A stretch of DNA of 64,000 nt from Leucocoprinus leucothites (lineage: Eukaryota; Basidiomycota; Agaricomycetes; Agaricales; Agaricaceae): positions 62,001 through 126,000 of the forward strand of contig JAACJO010000021.1 of assembly GCA_013368445.1 (NCBI GenBank), given 5' to 3'. Made by a program: the position numbers and the translations under genes. A model generated the notes under the pieces. The model made no database searches. It saw nothing but the letters and a program-made list of their open reading frames with translations, and was not told where the DNA came from. The stretch's first letter is position 1, and each line of letters starts with the position of its first letter. This document shows, piece by piece, positions 1 to 12,560 of this stretch.

Positions 1-2679
1 CCGTCATGCCCCACCCGATGCAACGCCGCTGAAACTCAGACCAGCTGTTGAACACGTTTCATTCCCAGCTTTTCAACATCCATCAGCAGTCTTCAAGACG
101 GTGGAGAACGTGGAGGATCTATTTGAGAAGGAGAGGGTGTTGGAGATATTGAGCAGAACTACTTCCGGTCCGTTCCTTGCGATTGATAAAGGCCTGAAAA
201 ACGCCGGGGGCGTTGTTTGTGCTAAACCTACGTGCGGAAAAAACGTATTGCAATACAGAAAGAAAGTGAGAACAGAAACCAGATCGAGAGAGTTTTCCAG
301 ATTGTGGGAAACAGAGTCGTGCGTAAGAAGCACATCGTTTGAGTCGAGTCAAGAGGGGAACACATCAGGAAACAGCACTTGCCATTTCGGGCAGCATTCT
401 GCACTTTGGCATTTTTGACGTCACTTGACATTCGCATTCGATGCTCTGGCATTCTTCATACCTTTGGCATGGAATTCATAACATTCTTAGCATTTGGGTC
501 ACTCGCAGTCAGGGCGTGTTCATTTAACCGGAAATCGGGAACGCTTAAGAACAACAGAAATCGGCGCATATAACGACTGAGGCGCTTCGGAGTGTGAATA
601 GCAGCGAGTATTGGCTGAGTCTCAACGAGAGCAGCCTTTGAGGGCTTTCTGCATTCCCTGCATTCCAGGAATTCGTGGCCTTGCTTGATTTGGGAGAATT
701 GTCAGCCTACCAAGGCAAATGTCGCATATTATGTTCCGAATGCCTACCGAACTGGCAAGCGGTGTTTCCTGATGCATCCCAAGAAGATTGAAAGAAAACC
801 GTTCGTTTACTCTTTTCCGTTGTTCCCGCGTGACGACAGCAGCAATAGAAAAGCTGACATGAATGACTCCCCTGTAATTGGGGTGGTGGCCGCCAGTCGA
901 TGCGGTGTCGTAGCTGCAGGTGTATATGTAACCGTCCTGTACAGGTTCTCTATCCCGTTGGTCCCGACATGCCGATCTCTTAGAACGTTTACCACCTCCA
1001 TGAGGTCCTCCCCCAACATCTCCATGACCGTGCTCTCAATTAATAGCATCACAAACACAACGATTGGGTTCATGACTCTCTTCGAATGCGATGTCCGCTA
1101 TCATCCACCTCTTCACTACGCAGAAGCAGCCATATTTTCTCCAAGCCCTGCTCTTTCAATGCTTTACTTTTCAACATCTCCTACATCTCACAAACCCGCG
1201 GGTATAAACTTCCTATTGGCCGCAGATTGCTGTTGAGCGGTGAGAGGACGGAGTAATGAGGTTGATCAAGGACGTAATTCATGTTGAATGACAAAATGCA
1301 TGTCAAATGAGCGAGAGGCAAGATTTCCCTGGCCTGTGATGAAACTATCGCCATCAGGTGTGGGGATGGTCCCTTTGGTGCTGGTGGGCGCGGATGGTAG
1401 AGGGGGATGTAAGAAGGGGCGGTTGGAGGAGCGAAGGTTGAAAATTCTTTATTAGAGCTGAATTCCAAGTCTTGAAGCCAATCCAGCGTCTGGTGAAGGG
1501 AATCAAACGAGATCTGCCCTTGATTGTCTGTTACTGGAAAAACGCGAACGATTGATGGGACCTGTCAGCCAAGGCGGTTCTCTCGGGAGGTCAAAGGGCT
1601 GATTTCCCATCTAGGCGGAGGTTTTTGGACGCGAGGGCCTGCAATGATTTCACGAGTTTCAGCGGAAGGAGGTTGAGAGGAATACAGGGAAGTGGAGATG
1701 GGCGGGGAAGGCGGTTTGGATGTAGATAAAGGGTGGGTCAACGACGATAGATAGGGTAAATCCGCCAGTTCAAGTCCTGTAGCTGCGCATAATCGGCCTT
1801 TCCTTGACGCCCTTCACCACGCATTCCTCGCTTAGCATGATCATGGCTCGCCACTAGGCTGCTCAAAATGTTGACCTCGCGCCCCATCAACATCGCCCTT
1901 GTACCTTGGTGTCGAAGAGATTTAACGAGGGATGTGTGGCCACAAGCTCATAATCGAGGTCAGAGCGCTAGAGTTAGAGAGACAGCAGACGAGAGATGTG
2001 CATCGAAGCGGGGGGCATGTGCGAAGCAGAGACAGGGAGGGGTAGAGGGTCGAGGACAAAGGGCACTCCAGAGCGAATGCAGGACGGTAAGAGGGTGGAC
2101 GTCAAGGCTATTTCCTAGGCGAGTTTACCCTTGGACTGGAATAAGTTTTTTCGTAGATGCGCGATTCACGCGCGCAAATATTCACCAGAACGGCGCCGTT
2201 TTCATAACAACAAGAGTTCAGATTTCATGCGACTCTTGCGCCCCCAATTACTGGAGAACCCGACCTGGAACTTGAGCTCTCTTCCAGAGACGGTCCAGTC
2301 CTGGCCCACAGTGATGACAAGAGCATTGGAAAAGGAATGACGATTCGAGGTGTGAGGGGTGAGCGAGGTGTAAAAAGCAGAAAAGACATGCTACTCATGA
2401 GCTAAGCATGATGATGTAAGTACACCACTCGGGCGACCCTCACTAAGGATGAGGTAGAGTCTGAGGGGACATGAACTGGAACATTGAACGTCTATTTGAG
2501 GAGGAACTACCAAGCTCAACCCCACTTATGTAACTATATAGGAATGCATGGACAAGGTGCTTCTACCAGCCGTCATGTTGGGGAAGCGGGAATCCCGGTT
2601 GTAAGCTAGGCCCCGAGCCTTACAGATGACACCAAAAGCGAAGCCGGGTATACAGCACTGAAGTCCAAAGAAAAACTCA
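1..2679. other. no supported gene; mixed intergenic sequence
   Basis: Open frames here, the longest being 183 codons at 685-1236 and 135 codons at 1868-2275, have no recognisable domain and no convincing splice structure, so I do not call them. The part at 379-790 is a diverged copy of sequence at 47.5-48.06 kb and is listed separately. I see no RNA gene. Confidence 0.5.
379..790 (+). repeat. diverged repeat F, copy 1
   Basis: Sequence around 379-475 aligns by eye with 47484-47595: both contain a TTGACGTCACTTGACAT-like core followed by GCATTCTT/GCATTCTC and a TTGGCAT end. Near 752-785 the phrase GGCAAG...TTTCCTGATGCAT recurs at 48013-48037. The spacing is similar in both copies, so this is one diverged unit of about 0.4-0.6 kb. 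At 47.9 kb the second copy contains a 62-codon frame with a membrane segment; here that frame is not preserved. Confidence 0.4.
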
Positions 2680-3437
2680 TTAATAATGCCAGGAATCGTA
2701 GTTTGCATGCTGATGTTGCACGGCCGGGTGGTAGTTTCCCCACTGGTGAAAATGCGCAGAATATGCGGGAGAAGGTGCGCATGAAACACCAGACCACTCT
2801 TTTGCATTAGGGTGGTGCTGAGAAGACGCATCATAACGAACTGCATCGCACTGATCATGCGTGGAAGAGAATTGATTCAATGATTCAGACACCGGAGAAG
2901 CCGACGTGGCGGAGGTAGAGGAAGAAGAAGTTGGCTCAGGGGTGTCAGCAAGGGAAGCGTGTTGAGGGGGGGAAGATGCGCCCTGTGGGAATTGCTGGTC
3001 TGAGTCAGCGAGGTGTAGTCTCGGGCCTAGACTTGCTGCTCACCTGGGGCTCTAGAGTGGACCCACCCGTTCCATCGCGCTGCCTGGGTGAGCTTCTGAC
3101 CAACTTCCGAGATGAGGTCTTCAACTTAGATTTTCTTCTGCGTCGATGATCACGTCTGGGAGACAGCAAGCGACCACCCATGATCAAATGGAGGACTATA
3201 ACTTGGTTAACATCGCGAAACTGGGCTATTTTGAGAAACGTACTGCGAAGCTCGCGGCATGTGTCTTTGAGCTGCTGTAGACGGCTGCCTACTTGCTTCG
3301 GGGTCCGTTGCCGACCAGTTGCGGAATTCACATAGTGTGACAGGAAGTGGTTGCGGCCAATAAAGAGACTACGGTGCCTCATGTGCACCTGGTGAAGGTT
3401 GGAATAGGCGTGTAAACCTGCGATGAGCGCTGCTTCC
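2680..3437 (-). CDS. TEA/ATTS-domain transcription factor, 3' exons
   Basis: The exon at 3437-3067 encodes a TEA/ATTS DNA-binding domain. It starts EAALIAGLHAYS, continues with GRNHFLSHYVNSATGRQRT and ends in the diagnostic recognition-helix motif KQVGSRLQQLKDTC. A TTTTCAG acceptor lies just upstream and its phase suits a preceding LEAAL leucine codon, as expected for the family. A donor at 3066 (GTGGGT) and an acceptor at 3000 (CTGACTCAG) give a 67-base intron that joins the frame to a Ser/Pro/His-rich tail ending in ...YDSWHY at 2680. TEA proteins (Tec1/AbaA relatives) are nuclear and bind CATTCY-type sites to control development and filamentation. The 5' exons are not resolved: acidic coding-like sequence lies at 3590-3710 but has no clear join. 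A GTACGT donor inside the domain exon (3243) would lead to an early stop, so I read through it. The domain call is firm; the exact gene structure is moderate. Confidence 0.7.
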
Positions 3438-4610
3438 CTGAAAATAATGACAAGAGCCAGGTTCAACAACCAGCAAGCCAACGACAGAGAATAGCCACCA
3501 CGTACAGGTCGCTACGACTGAGATCATTACATATCGCTGCTCGTGGATGCTCAACGGAGCGTGTCAGTACACGAGTCAAGAATTACCACCAGTTTCCCAT
3601 ACATGGGTCTACTTGCTGCTGTTGCTTGACAAACAGCTCCAATCCCTCAGTCTCCCTGTAAACCCGCTCTTGGGCCTCATCGTCTTCTGCCTGCCTTGAA
3701 ATCAATGCTTGATGCACATGAACAACGGTGGAATACCTAAGATATTATAGATCCGATCATAGGGGCTTGGGATGTGCCCGCGCAAAAAGACATCCAGGGA
3801 GGCCTCATAAACTCTCATCGGATCAACGGGCCCAACAGCACCAGATCAACCTGAATTGTTTGCCTCTCCAAGTCACTGGGAATCCCCCTGTGATGCCCAA
3901 TGCCGAGCCTTGCATGGAAGGTTCCGAGAGCGTACCGTTACCTAATGTAGCAGAAGCCAAGCCAGGCTAAAGTTGTGTGGTCCCCTTGCGACGCTTGGAA
4001 CAAGCGGCCGCTGATTGGTGTTGAATGGGGAGCCCGATTCAACAGGATAACACCTGGCGGGGTGTCACAGAGCCCCTTAAATAGAAGCTGAAAGTTTTGT
4101 AATTTCCTGCGCGAGAAAGAGGGGTCACTTGCCCCAGTGGCCAGGCGCTGAACCGAGTATATCCAAGGAGTGCCTATTCAATAAATCAGCCTGGAGAGCG
4201 CTGTGCTCTCCATTCCTCAGAACCACCAAGGCCGGACGTTTCAAAAATACGGCGCTTAGGACACCCTTCCCGCCGTGTCTAGACAGGTCTTCCTCAAAGA
4301 ACTTGTTTGTGAGGCCAGAGGAGACAGGCATTCAAAGCGATTAACGGGCGGTTGGTGATCATTTTTGCACGCGTTTCTTCTTCTCCGAGTCTGTCGTCGA
4401 TGCAGATGTCCATTGCGGAAAACAACGATGGAGCGACTAAGTCTACAGTGACACCTTCACCATCGATGCTCTCCTTGACGAGCATGGCAGGGTCAAAGTC
4501 CATCTTCGGTGTGGAACTCGAAGATCCGTTTGCATATGGGCGCAATGCGTAATTCATTGACAAAATCCAAGTTCCCCGCCTATTAAATTGTCCGGTTCAC
4601 CATATGCTCA
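3438..4610 (-). other. coding-like fragments upstream of the TEA gene
   Basis: On the minus strand three short frames read like protein rather than noise: about 3710-3590 (acidic and glutamine-rich, with QAEDDEAQERVYRE), 4331-4125 (LSRHGGKGVLSAVFLKRP) and 4563-4360 (acidic, KESIDGEGVTVDLVAPS). They could be upstream exons of the TEA gene or remnants of another gene. I could not join them with convincing splice sites. An LTR inserted at 4611 lies immediately upstream on this strand. Confidence 0.25.
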
Positions 4611-5579
4611 TGAAGGGAAGGTGGGATAGGTGAGTGCGGATGTGTTTGCGAGCACGACAGCGTCCGTCTGTCGTTGGTTCTGACCCAAGTAGATAGTTTG
4701 ATTATTGATTGTTTTTAATGATATTTTAATCGAAATGATAACTCAGCGCTAGTGCGACGATATGAGATGTTGCTGAGGAGTGAAACGATGATGAGGGCGG
4801 CCGGTTTGAGTGAGAACGACGTTTAAGAAGCTCAAGCTTTAGAGCTAAACTGCGTCAGAGAGATGGGGGTAAATTTCACTAAAGAAAAGGGAAATACATC
4901 GTAGTATTTAAAGCCACGGTTCTACGAGTATCTACAATGCTGTAGCTGACTATAGAGAGCAGGAAGGAGCAGTTTACGAGACGATTTGTCCAGATTTTGT
5001 AAGGGAAAGGGAATTCTAAGGAATATTAGTGGTGGAGAAGTAGGTGGAGAGAAGGGTCCATGTGGCCGTTTATACCTACATTATTACATTAGGCGATGAG
5101 ACGAAACGATAGCGGTTGAGCCGGAGCACCAGTGACGACTTTATTAGATTTTTAGAAGGAGAAAGAGAGGAGGAATGGAAAAGGGAATATAAAGCAGACA
5201 TCAAATATTCGGACTTCTGTCAGTTGGATGACAGATCGTAACTCGGTTGTGTTGAAGCGGAGATGCCGAATGCGAAATATGCGTAGCGGGTAATAAAAGG
5301 AAAGTGTAGAATGGAGAGAGGAAAGGGGCATGTGGAATTGAAAGAGGAAAGGGGAAGGTTGAGGGGGATAGTGGCTGTAAGCGGCGGCTACTGAGTGTTG
5401 AATCTGCAGGGTCGTCTTGATATAGTTGCCGGCTATGTTTGACGATCGGTTTGTTGCCAGGGTAGTGGGATATCGGTTAGTAGATGAGGAGTTGTCGAAG
5501 AGGGAGGAGACTTAATCAGTGGTAGAGAGAGGACGCGTGACGGTGGTGATATGACGTCACGCGACGTCCGATCTCTACA
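4611..5579 (-). mobile_element. solo LTR, family B, copy 1
   Basis: A 969-base unit runs from TGAAGGGAAGG to ...ATCTCTACA and is flanked by the 4-bp direct repeat CTCA (4607-4610 and 5580-5583). Nearly identical units lie at 18932, 30758 (inverted) and 38160. TG...CA ends, a short target duplication and no internal coding region fit a solo LTR left after recombination between two LTRs. The strand is inferred from the TGTAGAGAT end shared with families A and C. Confidence 0.85.
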
Positions 5580-7350
5580 CTCATTCACTGATTACCCTGA
5601 AAAGTCCGCATTTCGTGTCATGGCGTGCTCTGTTCATGATATGAAAGTCATTTGGCTCCTTGTTTACGTTAATGTCAATGTCACTCCCTGGATTTTGCAG
5701 CGTTGGAATAAACACCTAATATAATCTCATTAATGTTGAGTTCAAAACGTCCGCTGCGAACCGTAGCGATATCTGCCGTCTTGTGGCATTTCGTGATGAC
5801 CTTCCATCCGATCTCATATTGAATTATGACAGGCTCTATCAGCTTTTCAATACATCCCCTTCCTGTCGACATGTCGCTGCCCCCGAGTGTATGCCTGTCC
5901 CATATCCTCATCCAAAATTTTATTCTCTAATTCCACCATCCCATCTTCCATTGGCATCTAATCTCTGAACAAAAACAATCAGAACGTCGTTTGGTATCTC
6001 TGGAAACAAAGACCAATGATGGTTTCCACTACCAGGGCGTCCTGAGTGCCTGTGTTGGGGTAATGTTTGTGGTAGGATCAAGATTAGCCGAGTCCTTCAA
6101 AGGCGATTTGACGCACGAAATCCACTTTGGATGGAATTGTTACGATTTCGTGCCCTTGTGGGTTATCTGCCGCTCGCTTACAGGCAAACTAAGGGCTCCG
6201 GGATGTCGAGATAACGGCAGCACAGGCTTTGAAGTAGACGATGGTTTCGGTTTACTTTCTTGTTAGAACCAGGAAGGACATCACAGACTTTGAGTTTTAT
6301 TGGTTTTCCAAGAGTAAGGATCGGCAGAGCTGCAGAGAAGATGCAACGCGCTGTTTAGCGCAGTCGAGAAGGAGAGCGAAGAAGACTACAAAGGGAAGCT
6401 GTACGACTAGACCGACAAAGAAATCAAGTCACGGCTGGCATGTTTCCATCTACAGGCACCAGTGTGTCCTCGAGGACACTTCTTAGAAATCGCGACCTTC
6501 GACCTTCGGGTTCACGGAGAGCGTTATTGATGTTGCCTGGCGCACATGCGCTGACTACCCATAACGTTTGTCGCAGAAAAAACATATGTTTCCGTTGATT
6601 GAAATATGTTTTACCATGTTCCTTTAGATCCATTGAAGCCATTCAGGTACATGCAATGGCGGAAATTTGTTACATCAGAATAGCCCCGTGAATCCACCTT
6701 TATTTGAATCCTGCCTTTACATGCCGCCAGCTCTGGAGTAGTATCACTCAAGCCGCACCAACAACACCTCCCAGCAACAAGTGCTCCCTGAAAATTGATG
6801 GAAACCAGCTTGTATGAGGTCCACAACCCGATTTCTCCAAATGGATTGACTGCCAGCTATTACAAGCGTCATAAGTGCATGCTGGAATGCGCGTGTGGTG
6901 TGGATGATACGTCCTCTCTCCCAGATACCTCAAGATATTTCAATTGGCGAGCGGCAGTCTCTCGTGAAACCGAGGCACGCTGGAGTCGTCGTGAAACCCT
7001 GGGAGGGTGCTCCGATATTTTATCGTGGCCCTCTTTCGCGCGATATACATGCTGCAATCGAGGCATGGAAACCAGGGAGCCAGGGAGCCTTGACATCCGT
7101 CTTGTTGATGCCCCCCCCCCCCCCCCATCAACACAAGCGCTGTAGAACCTGGTGTTACTAGGGCGGAACGGGCAGAGAAACGCGCTGAGAGCCGCACCCA
7201 TCTTTGTAAGCCGGATTGTCAACTCTGACTTCAGCGTCTACTTATGTTCGCTCAGATTCAAAGTCTCGACCGGCGAACGTTCATTCAAGTTCGAATTCGC
7301 AAACCAAACAAGAGAAGGGCTCGCGCCTCAATGATGCATTGTTCAAGTAA
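5580..7350. other. no supported gene; poly-C run
   Basis: I found no recognisable gene. ORFs of 60-117 codons overlap on both strands around 6.8-7.2 kb, as expected by chance. A run of 16 cytosines lies at 7111-7126. Confidence 0.5.
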
Positions 7351-8439
7351 CCGACTTCTGAATACTCTTCGAAGCCTTCTTCGGTGTGGCTCGCAGCACT
7401 GAAAGCTGTCAAGAAAGAAGAATCTCGTGTTGTCCGAAATTCCACCATCAACGTATTTCGTGGCTATCCCTTTCCTCCCCCTCACATCTTATGTGCAGAA
7501 AATGAGCAAAATGCTATTGATGCCATTCTTGCTTTTCTAGCTATTCGGGAGTCTTGGATGGAGAAATTAGGCCAGGACAACAATACGACTGTCCCGTCTC
7601 CACAACAATGGCGAAACTACCTTCGTGACGTCGCACTTGAACTTGAGCTCACTCGACCAAACAATCGATCGCGATTTTCATCTTTACCTTGTTTCGCATC
7701 CTCGACTCCTTCCGCTTCTTCGTCACCTTCAACGTTAGCTTCTACTCCTCCAGCAGCATCGTCGGCGCCCTCTACTTCGGGGCCAGTAACTTCAGGCCCC
7801 TCCTCGTCACTGTCTACGTCCTCTGCTCCCAATGACAAAGCAGAACAGCCCCAAAAGATCAGTCGCACGGTGAAATCAAGAATGTTTGCAAAAAATATCT
7901 TCAATATCCAGTCGTTCTCTCAGAAAGCCTTGTGTTCGATCAAGTGGCATAACCGGATTGTCTGGCAACACAGCAGTCGTGACCTCTCCCCTTTCGTTCG
8001 CCAGCAGGTTGTTTGGTTCTGTCAAGAGAACAATTTCCGACTGGAAGTTGTTGCTCTGAATCGTTTACTTTTACCGAGCGCCTGGTCGAGCTCCGCGGGA
8101 GTTGCGGCACGCAATGCGAAACTTGGTGCATTGTGGTCTAACAACTATCTCTTAATGGACTACGTGCCGGTTGCACCATCGGGGATTGCATCCCCCGATT
8201 GGAAGGTGAGGCGTGGCTTTGTCGAAGCTTTTCGCAACATCATCTCGGATTGGCCTCATGTACCGAATCGCCTTGCTCATCTCGCTCTCTATAATATCGA
8301 CATGACAACGCACGAGCAAGAATGGAACTTATCAAGCGTCGAGGAGGCTGAGGAACTGGCTACGAAGTTCTACTGTCAGCTGTTCTTCGATTATTTTGGT
8401 AGAGCTCCATCTGTCCCCCATCTTCTTCCTCGTGCATAG
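7351..8439 (+). CDS. Agaricomycete-type hypothetical protein
   Basis: An open frame of about 360 codons runs from 7351, just after an in-frame TAA, to the TAG at 8437-8439. No ATG lies near its 5' end (the first in-frame one is at 7558), so an upstream exon or a different start is likely and the N-terminus is unresolved. The product has an N-terminal part with AILAFLAIRESWMEKL and SPQQWRNYL, a Ser/Pro/Thr-rich linker of about 60 residues, and a C-terminal part with VVWFCQENNFRLEVVALNRL and ending FFDYFGRAPSVPH. From memory these patterns resemble a family of uncharacterised proteins multiplied in Agaricales genomes (NWLAIRS...QQWRDFL near the start and FDYLGR..PH near the end). No function is known to me. 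No frameshift is visible, so it may be intact apart from its 5' end. Confidence 0.6.
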   Translation, partial: PTSEYSSKPSSVWLAALKAVKKEESRVVRNSTINVFRGYPFPPPHILCAENEQNAIDAILAFLAIRESWMEKLGQDNNTTVPSPQQWRNYLRDVALELELTRPNNRSRFSSLPCFASSTPSASSSPSTLASTPPAASSAPSTSGPVTSGPSSSLSTSSAPNDKAEQPQKISRTVKSRMFAKNIFNIQSFSQKALCSIKWHNRIVWQHSSRDLSPFVRQQVVWFCQENNFRLEVVALNRLLLPSAWSSSAGVAARNAKLGALWSNNYLLMDYVPVAPSGIASPDWKVRRGFVEAFRNIISDWPHVPNRLAHLALYNIDMTTHEQEWNLSSVEEAEELATKFYCQLFFDYFGRAPSVPHLLPRA

Positions 8440-9239
8440 TCCGCATTTGTATTACTCTCTGTACATGTTTTCCGTCTTCGTTGCTTTGTCTCGTCACATG
8501 TTTTTTCCCTTGATGTCGTGTTCCTATCTGTCAGTTTGAGTTCTCTTGTTGCCTCCAGGATGAATGAATTGTCTTTGAGATCTCTACACGTCAGCTGAGC
8601 ACAAAACAATATATTGCCGTATTCCTGTTAGATCTCAAATCTTGAATTTGTGTGCCGCAGAAGTGTTTCAAGTGTATTGTTTGTCACTATTTGGCCTTAC
8701 GATTCCATATCCGACAGTCCCGCATCTCTTTCCACCTACTATATCGCAATGGTCCCTGCAATGGTCCCCCTACTCTCCTTCCCCTCCATCACAGTCCGTG
8801 CTTCGAGTCGCATGACGTCCCGTCTGCAGGTTTCTTCAAGTCCTTGGAACAGTCACTTGACGTCTTGTCCGTGAACGCTGCTTCCATTATCCGAACACGA
8901 TATACTGTTACATGCTCTGTAATCTCGCTGAGTGCGTGGCCGAGATCGCCAGTCTCCTTCTTGTATCACGCGGAAATCATAAGTTGACTGGCCAAGATAG
9001 CCGACGTACTACCATGAAACATGCGGCAAAGCTTTTCCGCCTTCCAACGACGAGCGAACCGCACCCACATCCCCTCAGCACGTCTTTTCTATCCCTCAAT
9101 CAACTTTATATCTATCTATGCTGCCATCACCGTGTATATAAACCGAGGAATCTACTCTCTTACAATACACCAACGTTACTCATTCTCCCCTTGGTTTACT
9201 TGACATGCAGAATCTGTACAACCATCACACCATGACCTC
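8440..9239. other. intergenic, nothing supported
   Basis: Only short overlapping frames occur. Pyrimidine-rich tracts around 9090-9200 and a TATATAAAC at 9135 would suit a promoter and 5' leader for the decayed gene that follows, but this is only an inference. Confidence 0.3.
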
Positions 9240-10990
9240 TCATAATGTACCTGGGTTCACCGACCGCTGTTTCTCATTCCATCAAAACGGGTTTTCGACA
9301 AATTCCTGTGGTGCTCTTTCACAGATGAGTACGAAAGGGAGGAGGACGGAGCACCGCGTCAAGTTTATATGGACCTCGATCTACACTACCTCCTTCCTGA
9401 ACATACTTTCACAACGATCCACGACATCAATTCTGCTATTGGTGTTTCATCCAACATCCTTGTTGCCGGGCTAATATCGGTCTGCACAGCTCCTCATACC
9501 GGTCATGAATTGGCAGCGTTAATTCATCTTGTCTACTCCAAGCTCAACGTGAGCCATATGTGCATTTTCATTGATTGTTTCAACTGATTTTCGCCACTCC
9601 AGGGAGACACAGGAGCTCAGTACCACAAGATCCCCGTCTTCCAGCTCGCTACCTTCGGCCCTCGTCATTCTGTTAACATCTTCTATTCAAAGCTCTGGGA
9701 CTCCCAACGCCCTCGACCTCATTTGCACCGAGATGGTCGATCAGATATTCGCTCCCCTCCTCGCCGGCCAAATTCGCTGTGAACTCAGGAATAACCCCGA
9801 ACTTCCCAGGATGACGTTGAATGGGCAAGTGGCTTTTTCTTTATTCATGTTATTCGTGGTGTGAAGCAAGCCTACATTCACGATCTTGATTTCTACGACC
9901 CTGAGACCTGCCAAGAGCAGTTTTTCGCAGACGCTCAACTGGCACACGACGTTGCCGTTTGTGGAAAGTGGTGGATTGACGTTGGGCTGGAGATCAGCAC
10001 CCCTGAGAGACTGGTTCACATTGAAAGCTGGTCCAGTTGACCCTTGGGGTAGATCGAGAGATGACTACACAAATGACACGTGTCAACTATAGCCGGTAAA
10101 CACTCCCTCCATTCCCTCATCTTCTCAATATTGAATTCTTGATAGATATGACCGAGATCCAGCCAGGCATCTTGTCAACGCTAGTGGTTTCCGCCTTGTT
10201 CCTGGGAGAAACAGCACTGGAATACACAACGCAACTTATCTTCAAGCTTACACCACCGACAAGAGCGTTACTTACAACATTGATGGGACCCGGCGCGCAA
10301 AATCCCTCACCGTTCGCGAAGCGTTAGGTCAGAAACAACCCTACCGTACCATCGACGCCATCTGCACCCTTTATCCAAGCGCTCGTCTTCACTACCTGTC
10401 GAAAGTTTGTCTAGAAATACGTGTTCCACATCGGGTCGCCACAGAAACGTCGACGAAGATGTGCTGAGAGGATCCCTACTCTCCTTCACCGGAAACGAGT
10501 AACGGTGTGCTGTTTCGCTTTTTCAAAGAAATCGCTTTCCATTGACCCTTCCTCGAGGAACCTCCGTCTTGTTTGGCTTGCGGCTTGCAGCCCGGTCCTT
10601 CGCTCAATTTCACCGCAGGCAGCTACTCCAGTCTATCCGTGCTCGAAATCGCCAACTCCATTGAGAGATCCAGTCGAGGAAGCCAGAGATTTGAGCAAAC
10701 ATGAAAGCAGGAGAGATATGACAGATCCATTCGGTGAAGTCTATGACCCTGACAAACAAGCCCTGGTTGTACAACGTATATGTCACCTTCACCATCTTGT
10801 CTTTTATCCGCTAACTCTAACTAATGCTTTGTTTGAAGAACTGGTAAGGACGCCGCAACGTGTATCTTTGGTGAAAGCTGCCAACAACGAATGGTCCTCC
10901 GAGAAAGCCTTTCGCGACTCTGACTTCGTTGCCGCTGGTCAACTTATGATACCCCCTGACTACTGCAAACCGACTAAAGCGACCAAAGAT
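9240..10990 (+). pseudogene. decayed member of an Agaricomycete multicopy gene family
   Basis: Protein-like segments appear in order on the plus strand but in shifting frames. They are EYEREEDGAPRQVYMDLDLHY (about 9330), a GTGAGC...CTCCAG intron (about 9549-9601), GAQYHKIPVFQLATFGPRHS (9602 on), WWIDVGLEISTPERLVHIES (about 9972) and FRLVPGRNSTGIHN (about 10188). Stops and frame changes interrupt every junction after 9.7 kb and the last part is full of stops. From memory, the IDVGLEI and GRNSTG motifs belong to a large family of uncharacterised mushroom proteins that behave like repeats. I read this as a dead copy; its original function is unknown. Confidence 0.45.
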
Positions 10991-12297
10991 GATACATATG
11001 TATAATTTGCTCCTTCAGTACGGAGTTTCTCTTAACCATTCTCATTAGCCTTTCTACGTAATTGAGGGAGCAACCAATTTTAAAGTCCATAAAGTCAGCA
11101 AAGCTGTAGCAACTGTACGGAACATTCATTGCTCTACGTGGTTCATACCTCTCCCTACATACTCGTTCCCTGAAACGCAGGCCCCACCTCCTAGGCACTA
11201 CTCATTCTATCGAAAACGTCTCCACGCGAGCAGCCAAGCTCTTCTTTACTCAACCACACAAAAGCTCCCAAATACAATATGGAACCCTCGGGGAGTGCAC
11301 CACCACAACGAAGAGAGAATAACAAATCCCTGGAAGAAGTGAGGTTGTCGAGTCGCAAAAATCGTGGTTCTGCTACTGTTGGTGGTGGAAGGGCTGCGTA
11401 GAGTTTACCGCCGTAGGCGTCGAAAGCTCGACCGTAACACGAACTGGGAAGAGGGCACCTTCAGCAAAGGTATAATCCTTGGCCTAAATCACTTGCTGTG
11501 TTTTGACGTCCCTTTCCATTCCATTTCTATGTAGTCGAGGTGTGGATATGATTATGCACGTCATGGTATAATGGAGATTCACTTATTATTATAAATTATT
11601 TGCATAAACCAGCATGGTGAGCTCGTACTGTTTCCTGCGTTGATTTTACCACTCATGGCCTATTTGATTTATGAACTTTACTCACTTTTATCTCGATACC
11701 ATTCATCGTATTCAATGTACAAAATAACAACGCAAATTTTGTAAGTATGTGCAGCTTGCTGAAGGTACCAGGTTTGTTGAATTTGTAATGCAGTGGTTCA
11801 TTGGTCTGAGCTTGCGAAGCCCGTTCAACCGGCTTGAAGCTTACAAATCGTTCCAAAGCGATTTTGGTAACTGAAACAGGTCAAGATGATTCCTCGATGC
11901 TATCGAGATAACAATGGGAGAATGTGGTCCCCAGGCGTCTCAAGTGACAGAAAGCGGTGCAGCGAACCCAATCGTGAGAGGTCAATACTCCTTTGGAGTA
12001 TAAATTGGATTCGACGAATGGCTCGCCGATCACCTTGGAGAATCGGTGAGTTCAAACCACGTCGTGCAGAACGGCTGCATTACGTTTTGAAGGAGAGCAA
12101 GGGTGGAGTCGACTGAAGTGCTCGAACTTGGCACTCAGAAAATATAGGCACCCGAATTTCTTGAATCCTTCACTGTCTGAAACAATGCAGAGACTCACAG
12201 TACTGCCGTCTGGTTGGAGAGACAATTAACAACTGGTCAATGTGGTAGCAATCCCCTTGTGTCTAGGCTGAGTGGACCGATGTTCTTTTGCCAACGG

Positions 12298-12560
12298 AAT
12301 ATCTGGATTCCGGGCATGAACTTAGGTTTATGCTCCTTCAATGACATAATACATAAACTCAAGGCCTCTTACCTTCGCTGACCCAATATCTGGACTTCGG
12401 GCATGATCTTGGGCTAATTCTCCTTCGACGACATAATCCATGAGCTCAGGACCTCTTACCTTCGCCGACGTGATATCATCACTGGTATGAAGGGCCGCCA
12501 ATCCTTCGACGACGTAATATCATCATAGATATGGCGGCCTGTCACTCCATCTCCGAAGTG
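12298..12560. repeat. degenerate tandem repeat, period about 87 bp
   Basis: The phrase AATATCTGGA(T/C)TCCGGGCATGA and its continuation CTCCTTC(A/G)A(T/C)GACATAAT...CCTCTTACCTTCGC occur at about 12298 and again 87 bases later at about 12385. A more diverged third unit starts near 12472 with GATATCATCA and CCTTCGACGACGTAAT. Confidence 0.6.

Noticed and set aside
685..1236. 183-codon frame near the window start
   Set aside because: No recognisable family, mixed composition and partial overlap with repeat F.
4611..5579. Family B as a MITE-type DNA element
   Set aside because: The ends match only as TG...CA, not as longer inverted repeats, and the 4-bp duplications suit LTR integration better.
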